Below are positions 1-11,095 of a stretch of DNA of 64,000 bases, in pieces. The translations under genes and the position numbers were made by a program. Positions within the stretch are counted from its first letter, which is position 1, and every line of letters begins with the position of its first letter. The notes beneath the pieces were generated by a model. The model made no database searches and was not told the DNA's origin. It saw nothing but the letters and a program-made list of their open reading frames with translations. The DNA comes from Aspidapion aeneum (taxonomy: Eukaryota; Arthropoda; Insecta; Coleoptera; Brentidae). The stretch lies in contig OY755038.1 of NCBI GenBank assembly GCA_963576565.1, positions 200,357,013 to 200,421,012 of the forward strand, given 5' to 3'.

Positions 1-455
1 TAGGGTTTTCTATGAAATTTGGAGCAATAATAGTAAAAAATAGAAAATACCCTATTTTTGGCCCTAGCCTTATTATGAATTAATTTTTTACAGATTTTAT
101 TATTGAAATAGTTCAAGTAACGCAATATTTAATGGGCAAAGCTAAAATAATTCCAAATTCTTTATTAAAGTTATTCATAAAAAATTAAATAAAAATATCC
201 GATTGGCACATCTACGTTTCTTGTCGCAATGGCCTTTTGTTTTGACAGTTTGTAGGTATTTTTATTTAATTTTTTATGAACGACTTCAATTAAGAATTTG
301 GAATCATTTTACCTTTATCCATTAAATATTGCGTTACTTAAACTATTTCAATAATAAAATCTGTATAAAATTAATTCATAATAAGGCTAGGGTCAAAAAT
401 AGGGTATTTCTTATTTTGTAATATTATTGCTCCAAATTTCATAGAGGGCCCTAAA
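1..455. mobile_element. Foldback (long inverted repeat) element
   Basis: The first ~200 bases reappear in reverse complement at about 255-450. TATGAAATTTGGAGCAATAA lies near base 11 and its complement near 425-445; the CCCTAGCCTTATTATGAATT segment and the GTAACGCAATATTTAATGG segment are matched the same way. The arms enclose a loop of roughly 50-70 bases. No coding capacity is visible. The left tip lies at the window edge, so target duplication cannot be checked. Probably a non-autonomous foldback DNA transposon; superfamily unknown. Confidence 0.8.
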
Positions 456-689
456 ATGGCATTCTAAACACTTTTTTCAAATAACTTTTTTCGATATTTT
501 GCGATTTAACCTCACTTTTTGGGTTTTGATGCCTAATTTTTTGAATTTGCCGCCATGACAGTGAGCATGTGACAAATGTCAAAATGTCTTTTCAGGATAT
601 TCAACAAGCAGGATTGATCGTACATAAAAATTTTTCCCATATCTCACAAATAAAAATTTTTCCCATATGTTGCAAACATTATGGGGGAC

Positions 690-985
690 ACTGTATATCT
701 CAGAAACAAAAGCTCTTAGAAAGATTTGATTATAATACAAATTATTGAGCAAAATATGTTCTACTATATTCTAATTTAACTTTTTAACGGAGCATCGCAT
801 CAATATAAGGTTAGAATATAGTAGAACGATAGAGAACAATAATTTGTGTCATAACCAAAGGCTTTGTAGGAGCTTTCGTTTCTGAAATATTTACAAAAAA
901 CTGTTTTAAGGGCGAATTTAGCATAAAGTTCACGTGAAGTGTCCTTATGGGCTAGGAAGTAGCAGATCTGTCCATTTAATGCGTG
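690..985. mobile_element. Family A element, partial, head-to-head copy
   Basis: Two fragments of interspersed family A lie in opposite orientation. Bases 690-785 carry the 'cagaaacaaaagctc...attattgagcaaaat' segment and bases 800-895 carry its complement. The right side runs on into the family terminus (ttcacgtgaagtgtcc...gggctaggaag). Other copies lie at 12.0, 15.3-16.7, 21.9-23.5, 37.9 and 57 kb. No protein is encoded. Confidence 0.65.
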
Positions 986-1094
986 TTGTCACTGCTCAAT
1001 TTTTTTTTCTGCAGGTTACTTTATTAATCGATGGACAAAAATAAAAGTTTGTTTTTTATATTATATTTCTTTCTGTCTATTCTATCTATCTAGC

Positions 1095-1660
1095 CTTATT
1101 CGATCCATCTTTGGACATATCCCTCCTCAAATATCGCCCACTCTTTTTTGTCTGTCGCCGTGTTCATCCATCTAGTTCCTGTATGTTTCTTTGATTCGTC
1201 CCCATCTCATTTAGGCTTTTCCCATACTTTTATTTTCCAAAGGTCTCCAGTTTACAATACATTTGTTCCTTCAATTAAAATTTCCATTTTAATATTGCTT
1301 CCTCTCCTATGACATCCCTTACTTTTCTTTTATTTCTTATCCATTAATTCATTTCTTCTATCTGTTAGCTTTATATGTAACATTTTTATCCATGTTTGAT
1401 TTTGTAAGTGTTCAGGTCTGCAATCCATAGGCAAGTACAGGGTTATACACTTTCGTTTTGAGGTACCGAGGAGATTTTTTAATATTTAGCTTAATTTACT
1501 GAATGCTACCCAGACCAATCTTACTCGTCTCTTGATTTCAGCTTTTGTTCTATTTTTTCTTGGTTTCATCTGATCTGATTCTGATCGTGATATCTTCATC
1601 TGTGTTCGTTAAGATTTTAGTTTTAGTGTCGTCCATACTCAAGCTGATGTATCCAGTTCT
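1095..1660 (-). pseudogene. Non-LTR retrotransposon reverse transcriptase, C-terminal remnant
   Basis: Read on the minus strand, several frames together give a decayed C-terminal half of an insect endonuclease-reverse transcriptase polyprotein. Recognisable pieces, in order, are SMDDTKTKI (the 'thumb' entry), PRYLKTKV, PVLAYGLQT-stop-TLTK (equivalent to the usual YGxETWTLTK) and WMNTATDKKEWAIFEEGYVQRWIE followed by a stop, which resembles the usual end of these proteins. Stops and frameshifts are frequent, so this is an old dead copy. The hAT element at 1675 is inserted in it, and the sequence right of that insertion (2440-2480) appears to continue it (MQEELDTSA). Confidence 0.7.
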
Positions 1661-1674
1661 TCCTGCATTGTGAT

Positions 1675-2431
1675 TAGGGTATCCAAGTCCCGGGATCAAA
1701 TATGTTTTCGGGACTTCGGGACCAAATGTCAGGTCCCGGGACTAGTCCCGGGACTGGTCCCGAAACTAAAATAAAAGTAATTAAATTAATTTAACACAGA
1801 ACAGAACACAGGTTTATTGATATTGGTAAATGGTTAACATAAAAACAAATTGACAAACGTTGCAAATAAAAAGGTAAGTATAGGCATAAAGTAATTATAC
1901 TCGTTTCTGGTATAGGGAAACATTACTTTTGTCCAAAGTGAGATTTAAGTGCCACGAGTGCATTTCAGGACTTATTATTTAATCTTAAACGAAGCTTCTT
2001 ACAACACCGCCGGCCACTGATAAAGCTCTCTCCGATTGGATGCTGGTAGGTGGTATAGTCAGTAAATACTCGTAGCATAGCTGCAAATATTGTCCTCGAC
2101 AACCGCCATCCTCAAAAAGGACCATTTCTCGTTTTATTATTTTTGAAAATCGATCTGGTTTTGCACTTGATGACGTTTGTATGATGCTCTTGTACTTGTT
2201 GGGGCAGTAGCAAATATTGCATTTTCAATAAATCCGTCTAACTTTCTTGCGATCCTTTCGCGTTCATGCAAGAGACGGCGCTGCGTCACGCTTATTATGC
2301 ATGTGTCTGGTATAATTTAGCGGTTTCGGGACCAAGTTGAGGTCCCGGGACCTTTACTGAGTCCCGGGACCACTTTTTTTAGGAAAAGTCCCGGGACCGT
2401 CCCGGGACCAGTCCCGGTACTGGATACCCTA
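1675..2431. mobile_element. hAT transposon, deleted copy, with 8-bp target duplication
   Basis: The element begins TAGGGTATCC and ends GGATACCCTA. It is flanked on both sides by the same 8-mer ATTGTGAT (1667-1674 and 2432-2439), the duplication length typical of hAT. Both ends carry clustered GTCCCGGGAC sub-repeats in opposite orientations, an arrangement typical of subterminal transposase-binding repeats. A transposase C-terminus remains inside. It is inserted in an older reverse transcriptase remnant. Confidence 0.9.
1920..2220 (-). pseudogene. hAT transposase, C-terminal dimerisation domain remnant
   Basis: The minus strand encodes a stretch ending in YEYLLTIPPTSIQSERALSV, followed by AGGVVRSF. 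This matches the conserved hAT C-terminal dimerisation domain, whose hallmark is I-P-x-T-S-x-x-S-E-R-x-x-S-x-A-G. After a stop, the neighbouring frame continues RLRLNNKS and NALVALKSHF, the normal end of this domain, so one frameshift separates the two parts. The N-terminal zinc finger and most of the catalytic domain are missing. The copy is non-functional but identifies the surrounding element as hAT. Confidence 0.85.
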
Positions 2432-2439
2432 ATTGTGAT

Positions 2440-4250
2440 ACTTACTGCTATGTAAGCAAGAGTTATATACATTGGCTTATCGATTCAAATATTTTTTTTC
2501 ATGAGCTAAAATAAAATCCCCTATACTAGACTTTTCTTTCCTACCATTTACGTTTACGCACACCTTTATCCTCCCTTTACGTTAAATTAAAGATTCCGTT
2601 ACACCCCATTAACGAGTTGGAGGGCGGAAAGTAGCAAACGACACAATTTTCCCCAGATGGATGTCAAAATGACACAAAAAATGGCCCGGGCTCGAGGGGT
2701 CATCTGCTCACAACAATACTCTACAAATTTCACAAAAGGACTTGGAACAGGGCGCGACAGGACATGACAGGACCCATAGGATATGACGAAATTTGCAAGT
2801 CCTGTTGGACGCTGTACAAATCGCCTGGGCCTGGGCCCTTATATTTTTTGAGTAATTTACAAAGTAGTTTATCCTCGAATTTAGCAGTGCCTGACTCCAG
2901 TTTTGATCTACATCGTTTAACACACAAAACCGCCAATATTATACAGAGTGCGCAAAAAAACCGGATAAAATGTTTTTTCATTTAACTTTCAAACTATGTA
3001 ACCAACAAACTGTTTTTTGCAGGGAAGTGATTAGACGTTTGAGTATAAATATTTTTATGTGTGATGGCTTAAAATCCAAGATGGCGGACAGGATCAAAAC
3101 TTCACCCTTCAAACAGGTTCCTTTATTCTGTGCAACGAGCAGTTGGTTTGAAAAATATATCAAAAAACTTTTTTTCCAATTTTTTTTTGCCCCACTCGGT
3201 ATATATAACTCTCTCATAGATAAGCTGTTAATACATAATTCAAAAAAGTCATAATTTGGTATTATTTTTGTCGTTGTCGTTTAAGCTTAGGTCAAAATTA
3301 AAAGAAGCGGCCTAAAACTACGTACATCCTACCTTTGAAGATATAACTTCCCACATTAAACTACTATAAAAGAGGTATTGACCTATTGTCATTTGTTTTT
3401 AAATAGTTTTAAGCTTTAGATTTTTTGCACCACAGAAATCATAATACTATTTACAGATGTGCTAATTACGGATGTCTTGTTTAAGACAGCCCAGGTGATA
3501 ACACAAAATTTAAGGTTATTACAAGTATTTAACTAAACATAAAACTAGAAAAACTCTCAAATAAACAAGCCAGTAAATTGTTTCTCGTACACTTGGTAAA
3601 TCAAAAACAGCTTTTTCATATTCCAGCGCTGTTTTATAGGTAGAGTAAATACAGGGCTTTTGACCGGCAAAATCGAAAATTTTACGAACCTTGCAGATAT
3701 TTTGTGTGTTAATTTCTGTATGGTTTTAAGGGCAGAGTCTGACAGAGAGGGAAATATTGAAACCACAAGGGCTTGGATAAAGGCAAAATATGGACTTCGT
3801 TTGGCTTTCATCAGAAAACGCGAATTACTTGTCCATACGAGGGACGTTCCAAAAAATGCTTCTACAAGAAAAAAATTAAATGTAGCTATTTGTTTAATAA
3901 GAAATCATAGATTAATAAATTCATTATTAAGAAATTATTTTGGGAGGTCATTGGCCAAATGACTTAATGGAGGAGCCGCCGCGGCTGGTATATTCAAATA
4001 GACTGAGAAACACAATTCAAAAGAGTCCTCAAAATACTTATTTTGAGGACATGCGGACAGGATGGCCGATGTTTTCTACACGAACTGAAAGCGTTGAGCA
4101 ACGGTAATTGCATTAATTCGTCCTGACAAATAGGCGTAATCAAGATTTTGTCAAGGTTTAATTGAGACTTTTAGAGGATATGTTGCACATCGAATACCTT
4201 ATTTTCTAGAGTTTAGGTTAGTATCATTTGCAGCCTTATTCCAGTTCCGG
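2440..4250. other. Mostly unassigned intergenic sequence
   Basis: No convincing gene is seen. There is a GC-richer patch at 2684-2840 with repeated GACAGGAC and GGGCCTGGGCCC motifs, possibly a decayed MITE. An open frame at 3660-3962 (100 codons) has no recognisable domain or coding signature. Confidence 0.5.
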
Positions 4251-4331
4251 CAAGATACAAGGTAAATTACAAAGAATTAAAAAATAAGTTAAACCTATTT
4301 ATTCATTCTTTTTGATTTACCTTGTATCTTG
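4251..4331. repeat. Short palindromic MITE-like hairpin
   Basis: CAAGATACAAGGTAAAT at 4251-4267 is mirrored by its exact complement at 4315-4331, with further weaker pairing inward (ACAAAGAATT / ATTCTTTTTG). Total length is 81 bp. This may be a deleted foldback element. Confidence 0.7.
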
Positions 4332-4342
4332 TAGTCAGTAGG

Positions 4343-4462
4343 TTCGTCCCATCATCGCGTGCGACAGTCATAAAACGGTACGAAAAGTACTTTTTGCGTT
4401 CCAGGTCGACGTTGTACTGTTATCGGACAGTCAGTTTTCCGTTCCATCAAGCCACTTAAACT
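4343..4462. repeat. Dispersed repeat Q, copy 1
   Basis: About 120 bases starting near GCGTGCGACAGTCATAAAAC recur with some 85-90 percent identity, estimated by eye, at 37670-37790 inside the satellite. Both copies contain duplicated CCGTTCCATC motifs. The nature of the element is unknown. Confidence 0.7.
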
Positions 4463-4974
4463 ATTCCGTTCCATCTAATCAAAACCGTTTTAAAGCAGTC
4501 CTCGTACTGCATTGCGCGAGCTTTGGGATTCTTCGGACCGTTTTATGGCTGTCGAACGGCCTGATGGAACACTGCTAGTTTGATTGACTGTAGTCAGGCA
4601 AGCCATACTGAGGACGGAAATGCCCTTTTCCGAAGCACCGGTGTCCGTGGTTGACTATACCCCTTTGAAGTTGCCTTTTATACTTTGTTCTCGTTGTTTT
4701 CAGTTCCGAACCGACCCCGTGGAGACGGTTGTAGCATGGTCTGGTTAAACTTTGACGAAATGTCTATTTCTTCACCTCGTCGGGTAGGGAACAATTCGCC
4801 GCAGCCGATTCGGTTTTTTAGACAAAAAGTAGTTTATATATTTTTTTTAAATAATACATTTTTAAAAAGCAGTTTTTTAAAAACTGGTTTACAAAAAAAA
4901 CAAAAAAGTATTTTTTTTTAAATATTTTTTCATAATATGTTTACTACACACGAAGTAAACAAAATTACTATCTT

Positions 4975-5400
4975 AAAGTAAAAGCAAAAACGGTTATTGG
5001 ATGTCTTAACAGTATTTTATGGGCAGAGAGATAAAAAGAATTTAAAATTTAACATATATGAAATAATGGTGAAAAGCACGCTGTTGTATGGAATAGAGAC
5101 ATGTCGCGTAACAGAAAAATACAAAACAAAAATGGAAAGTGTCGAAATGGATGCAATTAGAAGATCAATGAGAGTATCTAGAATAGATCACATAAGAAAT
5201 GACATCATAAAAGAAATAATGGGAATCGAGGGAAGCATAACGGATGACATCACTAAAAGGCAACTGATATGGTACGGCCATATACAACGGATGAACGACG
5301 AAAGATTACCAAAGCAAGTCCTAGGATGGCAACCAATAGGGCGCAGAAAAAGGATCGAAGGAGGTGGAGAATAGGCGTCGGACAACGAAGAAAAACGTTC
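4975..5400 (+). pseudogene. Non-LTR retrotransposon reverse transcriptase, C-terminal tail
   Basis: The readable protein contains KAKTVIGCLNSILW, a frameshift, then KSTLLYGIETCRVTEKYKTK, then EMDAIRRSMRVSRIDHIRND, then RQLIWYGHIQRMNDERLPK and QPIGRRKR. This order (YGxET..., R-x-DxIRN..., WYGHxxRM, GRRxxGRP) is the diagnostic C-terminus of insect endonuclease-reverse transcriptase elements. A second frameshift follows GRRK; the alternative frame gives DRRRWRIGVG. Finger, palm and endonuclease parts are absent, so this is a 5'-truncated dead copy. It is a different, better-preserved family than the remnant at 1.1 kb. Confidence 0.8.
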
Positions 5401-5479
5401 TAAACCGACATAGTAGTACTATCTTAAACCTCGTGTGCGGCAAATTGTCCCCGCGGCGAATCGGCTACGTTGAGTCACC

Positions 5480-6130
5480 CAAAATGTTTTCCTCCGCAAC
5501 CTATGTTGGGCCCCTATAAATATATTTTCTGGGTGCGCTACTGGATCGAGAATTATATTTTCAAGAAAATTTGTCAGCGTCAAAGTATGCCAATGTCACA
5601 ATTTTTAGGAAAAAAAATCGTACCTATATATCTCAAAAACCCAGCTAGCGTAAAGAAGTTTTGACAAATTGATTGAAAATTTCATTTTTATCATAAATAA
5701 AACAGCCCAAACTACTAGGGTTGATGAATGGCGGTTTTTACTAATAATTTTTGCATTTACGAGAGACTAGAGTTAGGTATAAATATAAATAAAAAATTAC
5801 ACATTTGTGTACAGACAGAACATTCCAATGTTCGAAGTGTATAGGTAATAAACTATTAAATAAGATACTGTTTCGAATATTACATTTTGAAAGAGAATTT
5901 TACTTATTTCTTTGTGACGTCAGTTTATATGTCAAATATTGACAGCATCATTACTATTTTCAATAAAGTGAGGTATTTTTATTATATTTTCGAATAACAT
6001 TTTTCTTGTAAATGTCTCAAGCAGAGGCGGATTTTGAAAATTTCTAATCCGGGTTGGATCTAGAATTTTGTCCTAAAAAAAATACAAGCTAGTATACATT
6101 CAAAAAATATATAAAGAACTCGGGAAGGAA
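5480..6130. other. Unassigned AT-rich sequence
   Basis: No gene, repeat unit or structure recognised apart from low-complexity AT tracts. Confidence 0.4.
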
Positions 6131-6139
6131 AAGAAAGAA

Positions 6140-6590
6140 TTAATTTTACCCAAATTCGTCAGAACATAAATACAGGGCATATCCATGCATTCTTACACGC
6201 GAATCTTGAAGCCAGGACCCCCTTTAGTTCTTAATGTTCCTTTTTCGGGTAGACAAGATTTCGGTGACTGCGCATGCGTTAGTTTTGGTGGTTTTGGAAC
6301 AACACAACTATCCCACTCTTACCTTTGTTAACAAATCATAAATTCAGGTACTTACCCAAGGAGTGGCACTCCCTTACTTCTCCCGGACTTTTTTTCATAA
6401 ACCGCTCATGTTTTACTTGAATTATTTCCCATTTTTCACAGAAAAGAAAACACAATTTTACACGACAAAAACGCTTCCACCCACACTGCAGCTGTGTGTC
6501 TGCGTGCCAAAACACACGCATGCGCACTTGAAAATTTGCATCTGCGAATTTGAATTTAATAAATAAATTTGCCGTTGTTTCCAAATCAAG
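6140..6590 (-). mobile_element. Family H element, internal fragment
   Basis: This is the reverse complement of the central part of the H copy at 25.8-26.35 kb. Matched segments are GAAGCCAGGACCCCC...CCTTTTTCGGGTAGACA, a GTACTTACC splice-donor-like block, CCCATTTTTCACAGAAAA, and GCGCACTTGAAAATTTGCAT. Both H tips are missing. Conservation of the splice-like and CACAG blocks suggests part of a former transcription unit, but no protein is legible. Confidence 0.65.
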
Positions 6591-6599
6591 CTATGATGC

Positions 6600-7450
6600 T
6601 TCAATTTTTTTTACCAGTATTTATGCTTTATATCATAGACTAGGTTTCTTTTTATACAAAATATCTTAGACTAGATTTCTTTCTAACCACAGACATGCAA
6701 GGAAACTTCTTGTATTTACATTTGGATATCGCACCGCACTCGATTGGCGGTAAAAGCTTTCCAATTAGCAGTAAGTTGTTGGCTAAACTTAGTGAATCGC
6801 GTGCCAACGTTGCGTCTAAACGTTGACTTTGAGTCAAGCTCGACCCTGTTTTGAACCAATTTGGAGTTTTTGGTCAGCAAAGCGTCGCGTCGCCAGGGTT
6901 GTGTCATAATGACTACATGAGATTCTCTATTTTAGTCATCCAAGATCCGCGCGCCTCCAATCTGACGTAGTTTTACAAAAATATAATTTTCTTAAGTTAC
7001 CGTGAAATGACTCAAACCATGTTTTTCTTGTAAATAATATGTGTAGTTTGATTTTTATGAACTTCAGAGCCCTGATTTGCCCAAGGAAACAAAGAAATTA
7101 GCTTTTTTGTGTTTGTTTACATGGTAGCTGGACAATGGAGACCTCTGAGAAGATCGATAATTGTTCGAACCAACATGTTGTAGGCTTTGTCAAGCTCACG
7201 ACTGCGGCAAAACGGCCAGAATACGTAAAGTTTTGAACTAGAAAATGCTGTACACATTTTGAGCTTGAACAACGTTTTGTAAACGTCGTTATCACAACTA
7301 AAATATTCCTCAAATATTTGGTTTAATGAAAAGGTCGCAAACAGCTGCGTAAATTACCTTTAGTAAACGTTAAGAAGTTGATGTGGGTCATAGTCGATCA
7401 AACAACTAATTCACACAACATTTACGTTTAGTACAACTTTGGTTTTCACA
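6600..7450. other. Unassigned sequence
   Basis: The segment tcttagactaga(g)tttctttt occurs twice near 6640-6690. No coding region with a recognisable domain was found, although several short open frames occur. Confidence 0.4.
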
Positions 7451-7452
7451 AC

Positions 7453-8110
7453 TTCTACCACCAGTGGTGGTGCGTGGTGTAAAACCTTGACATTTAATTA
7501 TAGGTATAAATTTTCTATTATTGTTTTTATAAATAAATAATAAATGTATCATACCTATTTTTTATATTTCACAAATAGATTTTGTTTTGAAAATGAAGGC
7601 GTCTCTCCCTTTTTGAAATAAATTCTTCAATAACCAATTCATTGTACTTTGGAATTTTTTGAATAATTTTTTCCTCCACAGATAACATTGCGAGGGCAGT
7701 TAATCTATTCTCGCCCACTGAGTTAAAGAAGAAAATTTAATTAAACTTTCGCCATTCTTGTAACTACAAAACCATCGAAATCAAAACAATATGGCCCGAC
7801 CAATAACGCCAAGTTTTCTCACTGCACTAATTTATAATGCACATAAGCTATCTTTAACTGCCGATGGTAACCGTTAAAGCGGGCGGCATCACGGGGATGC
7901 AGGCGGCATCGATCGCCGTAATTGATTCACAAGAGCACGAACCAAAGTAAGGCCCAGATTCTGTGTACTGTAAAATTCTATTGGGACATGTCGTCCTCTC
8001 TTTCTATATTTCGTAATTAAAATGCGACATATCATCTACAGTGCACAGAATTTGGGTCCAGTTAAGTTCGGCAAACACGAATACAAACACATACCTATCG
8101 GGTATTAATT
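7453..8110 (-). mobile_element. Family F hAT copy (reverse orientation)
   Basis: The right tip CCACCAGTGGTGGTGCGTGG matches the CCGCCACTG ends of the F copies at 39.9 and 61.1 kb. The body matches F segments in reverse: tctttctatatttcgtaatt...gcgacat at ~8000 and the TACCTATCGGGTATTAATTTC block at ~8095. It encodes the end of a hAT transposase at 7569-7720. Confidence 0.8.
7569..7720 (-). pseudogene. hAT transposase C-terminus (ZMYM1-like family)
   Basis: The minus strand reads ENRLTALAMLSVEEKIIQKI, then PKYNELVIEEFISKR, ERRLHFQNKIYL and a stop, with no internal interruption. This is the last ~50 residues of the hAT dimerisation region in the family often annotated as zinc finger MYM-type protein 1-like. 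It follows the T-A-E-A-E-R-C-F motif, which is deleted here but readable in a sister copy at 59.64 kb. Preserved frame and lack of stops make this the best conserved F coding end in the window. The rest of the transposase is absent. Confidence 0.8.
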
Positions 8111-8385
8111 TCTAGTTTATGGCAAATCTACGATGTGGGGCAATGTCTCCCTGCTTCTCGATTCCCTGCACAGTATAGTGTACCTAGTAGTTTCACCACT
8201 GTTCATCCCTTCTATAGATAATTCAAAACATCTCCTGTATGCGAACTCTAAAGAACATGATCGCGATCGGACACTGTGAAACATTGTTTAATAAACAATG
8301 TGTTTAGAATGCATACATGTCTGGCGTCTGCCAGGGGCGTCGAAAAAAGGATTTCGTAAATAAAGTAGGATATTTTAGCTCTGGG

Positions 8386-8640
8386 TCGAAATAGCGCTTA
8401 CTTCAATAGAGCGTCGTTCAAAATAGCGCTCGACTAAATAGCGCTGTTTTAAAATAGCGCTAGTAAAGAAATAGCGCTAGTATCAAAATAGCGCGTAATG
8501 AAATAGCGCTAGTATCAAAATAGCGCGTAATGAAATAGCGCGTAACGAAATAGCGCTAGTATCAAAATAGCGCTAGTTTAAAATAGCGCTGGTTTAAAAT
8601 GGCGCCAGTTTAAAATAGCGCTAGTAACGAAATAGGGTCT
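8386..8640. repeat. Degenerate tandem array of AATAGCGCT units
   Basis: About 15-18 copies of an AAATAGCGC core spaced ~16-19 bases apart, with tails of types TAGTATCAA, GTAATG, GTAACG and TAGTTTA. The AGCGCT core is itself palindromic. The array is followed by tttcgcgggaccctagcgggtgtgac, a segment also found behind the array at 18.68 kb. Confidence 0.9.
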
Positions 8641-8709
8641 ATTTCTAACATATTTTTTCAAAAAAAAACTTTCCTGACTTCTTTCGCGGGACCCTAGCGG
8701 GTGTGACAC

Positions 8710-8860
8710 AAAACCGAAAGGAACCGAACCGAACGGAATGGAACTAAACCGAACCGAACCGGCATCCTAGAGGTTGTGAAATCAAACCGAACTAAACCGA
8801 TACTTCGATTTGGTTAAGTTCGGTTCGGTTCAGTTTTGTTTCACAGGACAAACGGGGCGA
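8710..8860. repeat. AACCGAACC repeats arranged as an inverted pair
   Basis: Repeats of AACCGAACC on the left face repeats of GGTTCGGTTC on the right (8812-8835). A partial duplicate of the 'CCTAGAGgtTGTGAAA' segment lies between them. Related GGTTC/GAACC clusters lie at 22370, 51105 and 62100. Confidence 0.85.
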
Positions 8861-8867
8861 AAGAATA

Positions 8868-9602
8868 TTTTTAGCTCACACATATACTATACTTTAGTAG
8901 TGTGAGCTATGGTGATCCTAATTTTTTCGAGAAAAAAAAAGTTGCTCCGATTTCAAAAAATTTTATATATCTTTGCGTTTCAGATGATTTTGAAACTTTT
9001 TTGTTGCGCCGTCTGTCTGTCTGTCTGTATGTCTGTCTGTATGTCTGTAACGACCAACGCGCATAACTCAAAAACCGCTTGGCCGATTTTAATGAAATTT
9101 GGTACCTAGGCTGGGTCTTGGGTCGAGATGGTCCCATTTAAAAATGAACAAAATCCACCGAACAGAAACCAAATAAAAGGGTGGGGGTAGATTTCAAAAA
9201 TTAGAGTTTATGTGAAAATATGGCGTGTGTGATATCAAACGAAAGGTAATTGAGTCTGCAGTTAAACAAAATACATTTTAATTTATTTAAAAAAAAAGGG
9301 TGGGGGTATATTTTAAAAATTAGAGTTTAAGTGAAAATATGGCGTGTGTGATATCAAACGTAAGGTAATTGAGTCCGGAGTTTAACAAAATACATTTTAG
9401 TTTTTTGTTTTTTTTAAGGGTGGGGGAGATTTCAAAAATTTGAGTTTAAGTCAAAACATGGCTTGTGTGGAATCAAACAAAAGGTAATTTAGTCTGGAGT
9501 TAAATAAAATATATTCCAGTTTTTAGTTATATTAGCTCACACGTACACTATAACTATAGTACCTAGTGTGAGCTTAGGGGCCCATATATTGGCAGAGTAT
9601 TT
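8868..9602 (+). mobile_element. Family B element, copy 1 (hairpin-ended, TCTG microsatellite)
   Basis: Begins TTTTAGCTCACACATATAC and ends near AAGCTCACACTAGG complement plus GGGGCCCATATATTGGCAGA. Each end forms its own hairpin: GCTCACAC...GTGTGAGC at 8875-8909 and again at 9535-9573. Inside lie a TCTG microsatellite (9010-9048), a conserved block ending in gccgattttaatgaaatttg, and three ~120-bp tandem units sharing gggtgggggta and ATATCAAACGTAAGGTAATTGA. No protein is encoded. The layout recalls DINE/Helentron-type elements, but that is inference. Confidence 0.85.
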
Positions 9603-9659
9603 AATACAATATGCAAATCAAAATTAACAGAACAAACAGGCAATTTTCTTGAGTATCTG

Positions 9660-9812
9660 GGGACACTCGCCAACTTCGCGCAACTGCTGTACCATCTTTT
9701 CTTGATACATTTAATTTAAAAACACCAAACTTTTAATTTACTTCCCTCCCCTATACATGTAAAATTATGTAAAAGTAACATTGTCCACCTCCAGAACCTC
9801 CGCTAGACATCG
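9660..9812 (+). repeat. Dispersed repeat T, fragment
   Basis: Matches the segments at 53565-53600 (tgccgtaccatcttttcttga) and 53850-53935 (ccctcccctatacatgtaaa...aagtaacattgtccacctcc). At 53.8-54.3 kb the second part forms a tandem array; here there is one unit only. Confidence 0.7.
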
Positions 9813-9814
9813 CT

Positions 9815-11090
9815 GACACTTTCAGTAGTTTCAGTTGTTGAGCAATCCTATTCTGCCGTCAAAAGAAAAACCACGTATTAAACAAAATCGCTATTTTGAG
9901 AAAATGGAGAAGTTTTGGATGCAAATAAAACAGAAATTTATTTTCCAGAATAAAATCTTATTATGCACAAACTTAAATACTAAAAGAAGCGACTAAATAA
10001 AACAGATTATTAATAAAAATATATTTGCAATACTAACAAAGAAACACGTACATAAGCTTCAGTCGAGCAATAGATATAGAAAGGACGAGAAGAATACACA
10101 TTAATCGTAAATAAAGTGAAATATTGCTCTGCTGGCTTTGGCAGAGCATCAAACTGTAGAAATAAAACAGTGATGATAAAACAACCATCTACAAGATTTT
10201 GAAATTTAATTGCTTTATATTTTCCGTGTCAGTACCAACCTTGGTAACATTTTCATTTAAACGACTTAAAATTCTGTATTGACTGATCCTTAGTATTATC
10301 ACTAGTATTATTTGTAGCACTGGAGTTTGCATAATCGTCATTTTGTTCACACTTATTTAGTGCTAAACATACTAAACGTCTTGCTCGATTCATTGCAAAA
10401 ACGCAAATGCGTTCGATGTATCCCGAAAATAAGCGGATCGTGGCAGGAAAAAATCGCGGAAATGTACAGTGCTAAGAAAGAGCCACGTAAATTGCCGCTG
10501 CTAAGAAACAACCGCGTATATGATTCGTTTCTCGTGGTTTATTCTTAGTACTATGTAAGTACGTGAACACTTAACCACGAATATACGACTAGATCTAAAT
10601 TATACGCGTATTTTTATTAACAAACATGTTTAGAAAGCTAATATAAGTAATAGGAACACAATATCTAATTTTTGCAAAAAATGCTGAATACGTGGTTTTT
10701 CCTTATGCCGGCAGTATTAGATGAACCGTTCTTTACTCCAACCATAAGCCTTTACCCCCTCCAAGAATGGACGCCTTTGATTTATGCTTGAATGCTTTTC
10801 CTATTAAAATTTTCAGAGAAACCTGTCAGAGCGAATTTCTGCTAAAGTTCTAAACAGGAATTATATTACTTGATGGCACTTATGTGCTAAAATGCCTTAT
10901 TCGCACGCTTAATAACATTTAAGGACACGACGCGAGATAGGTGTGCCTAATATTGAAAGAAGACGGGGGTTCATATAGCAATTTATCGATCACTTAAGAA
11001 AATACCTATTACAAGGATCCTCCCCATCCCCCCGTTTCTTTTAGTTTTCCTGGCTCCAATTTGTATATTTGTTGTTAGAGTATTTTCTAC
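9815..11090. other. Unassigned sequence
   Basis: A 73-codon frame at 10327-10548 has no recognisable domain. Short AAAxCGC-type motifs occur around 10400-10520. Nothing else stands out. Confidence 0.4.
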
Positions 11091-11095
11091 CAGTG

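Noticed and set aside
3660..3962. 100-codon open frame
   Set aside because: No recognisable motif and low-complexity composition; not supported as a gene.
8386..8640. CRISPR-like regular repeats
   Set aside because: Units are too short and irregular, there are no unique spacers of constant length, and the context is eukaryotic.
10327..10548. 73-codon frame with Lys/Arg-rich C-terminus
   Set aside because: No domain, start context or conservation evidence; length is expected by chance in 64 kb.
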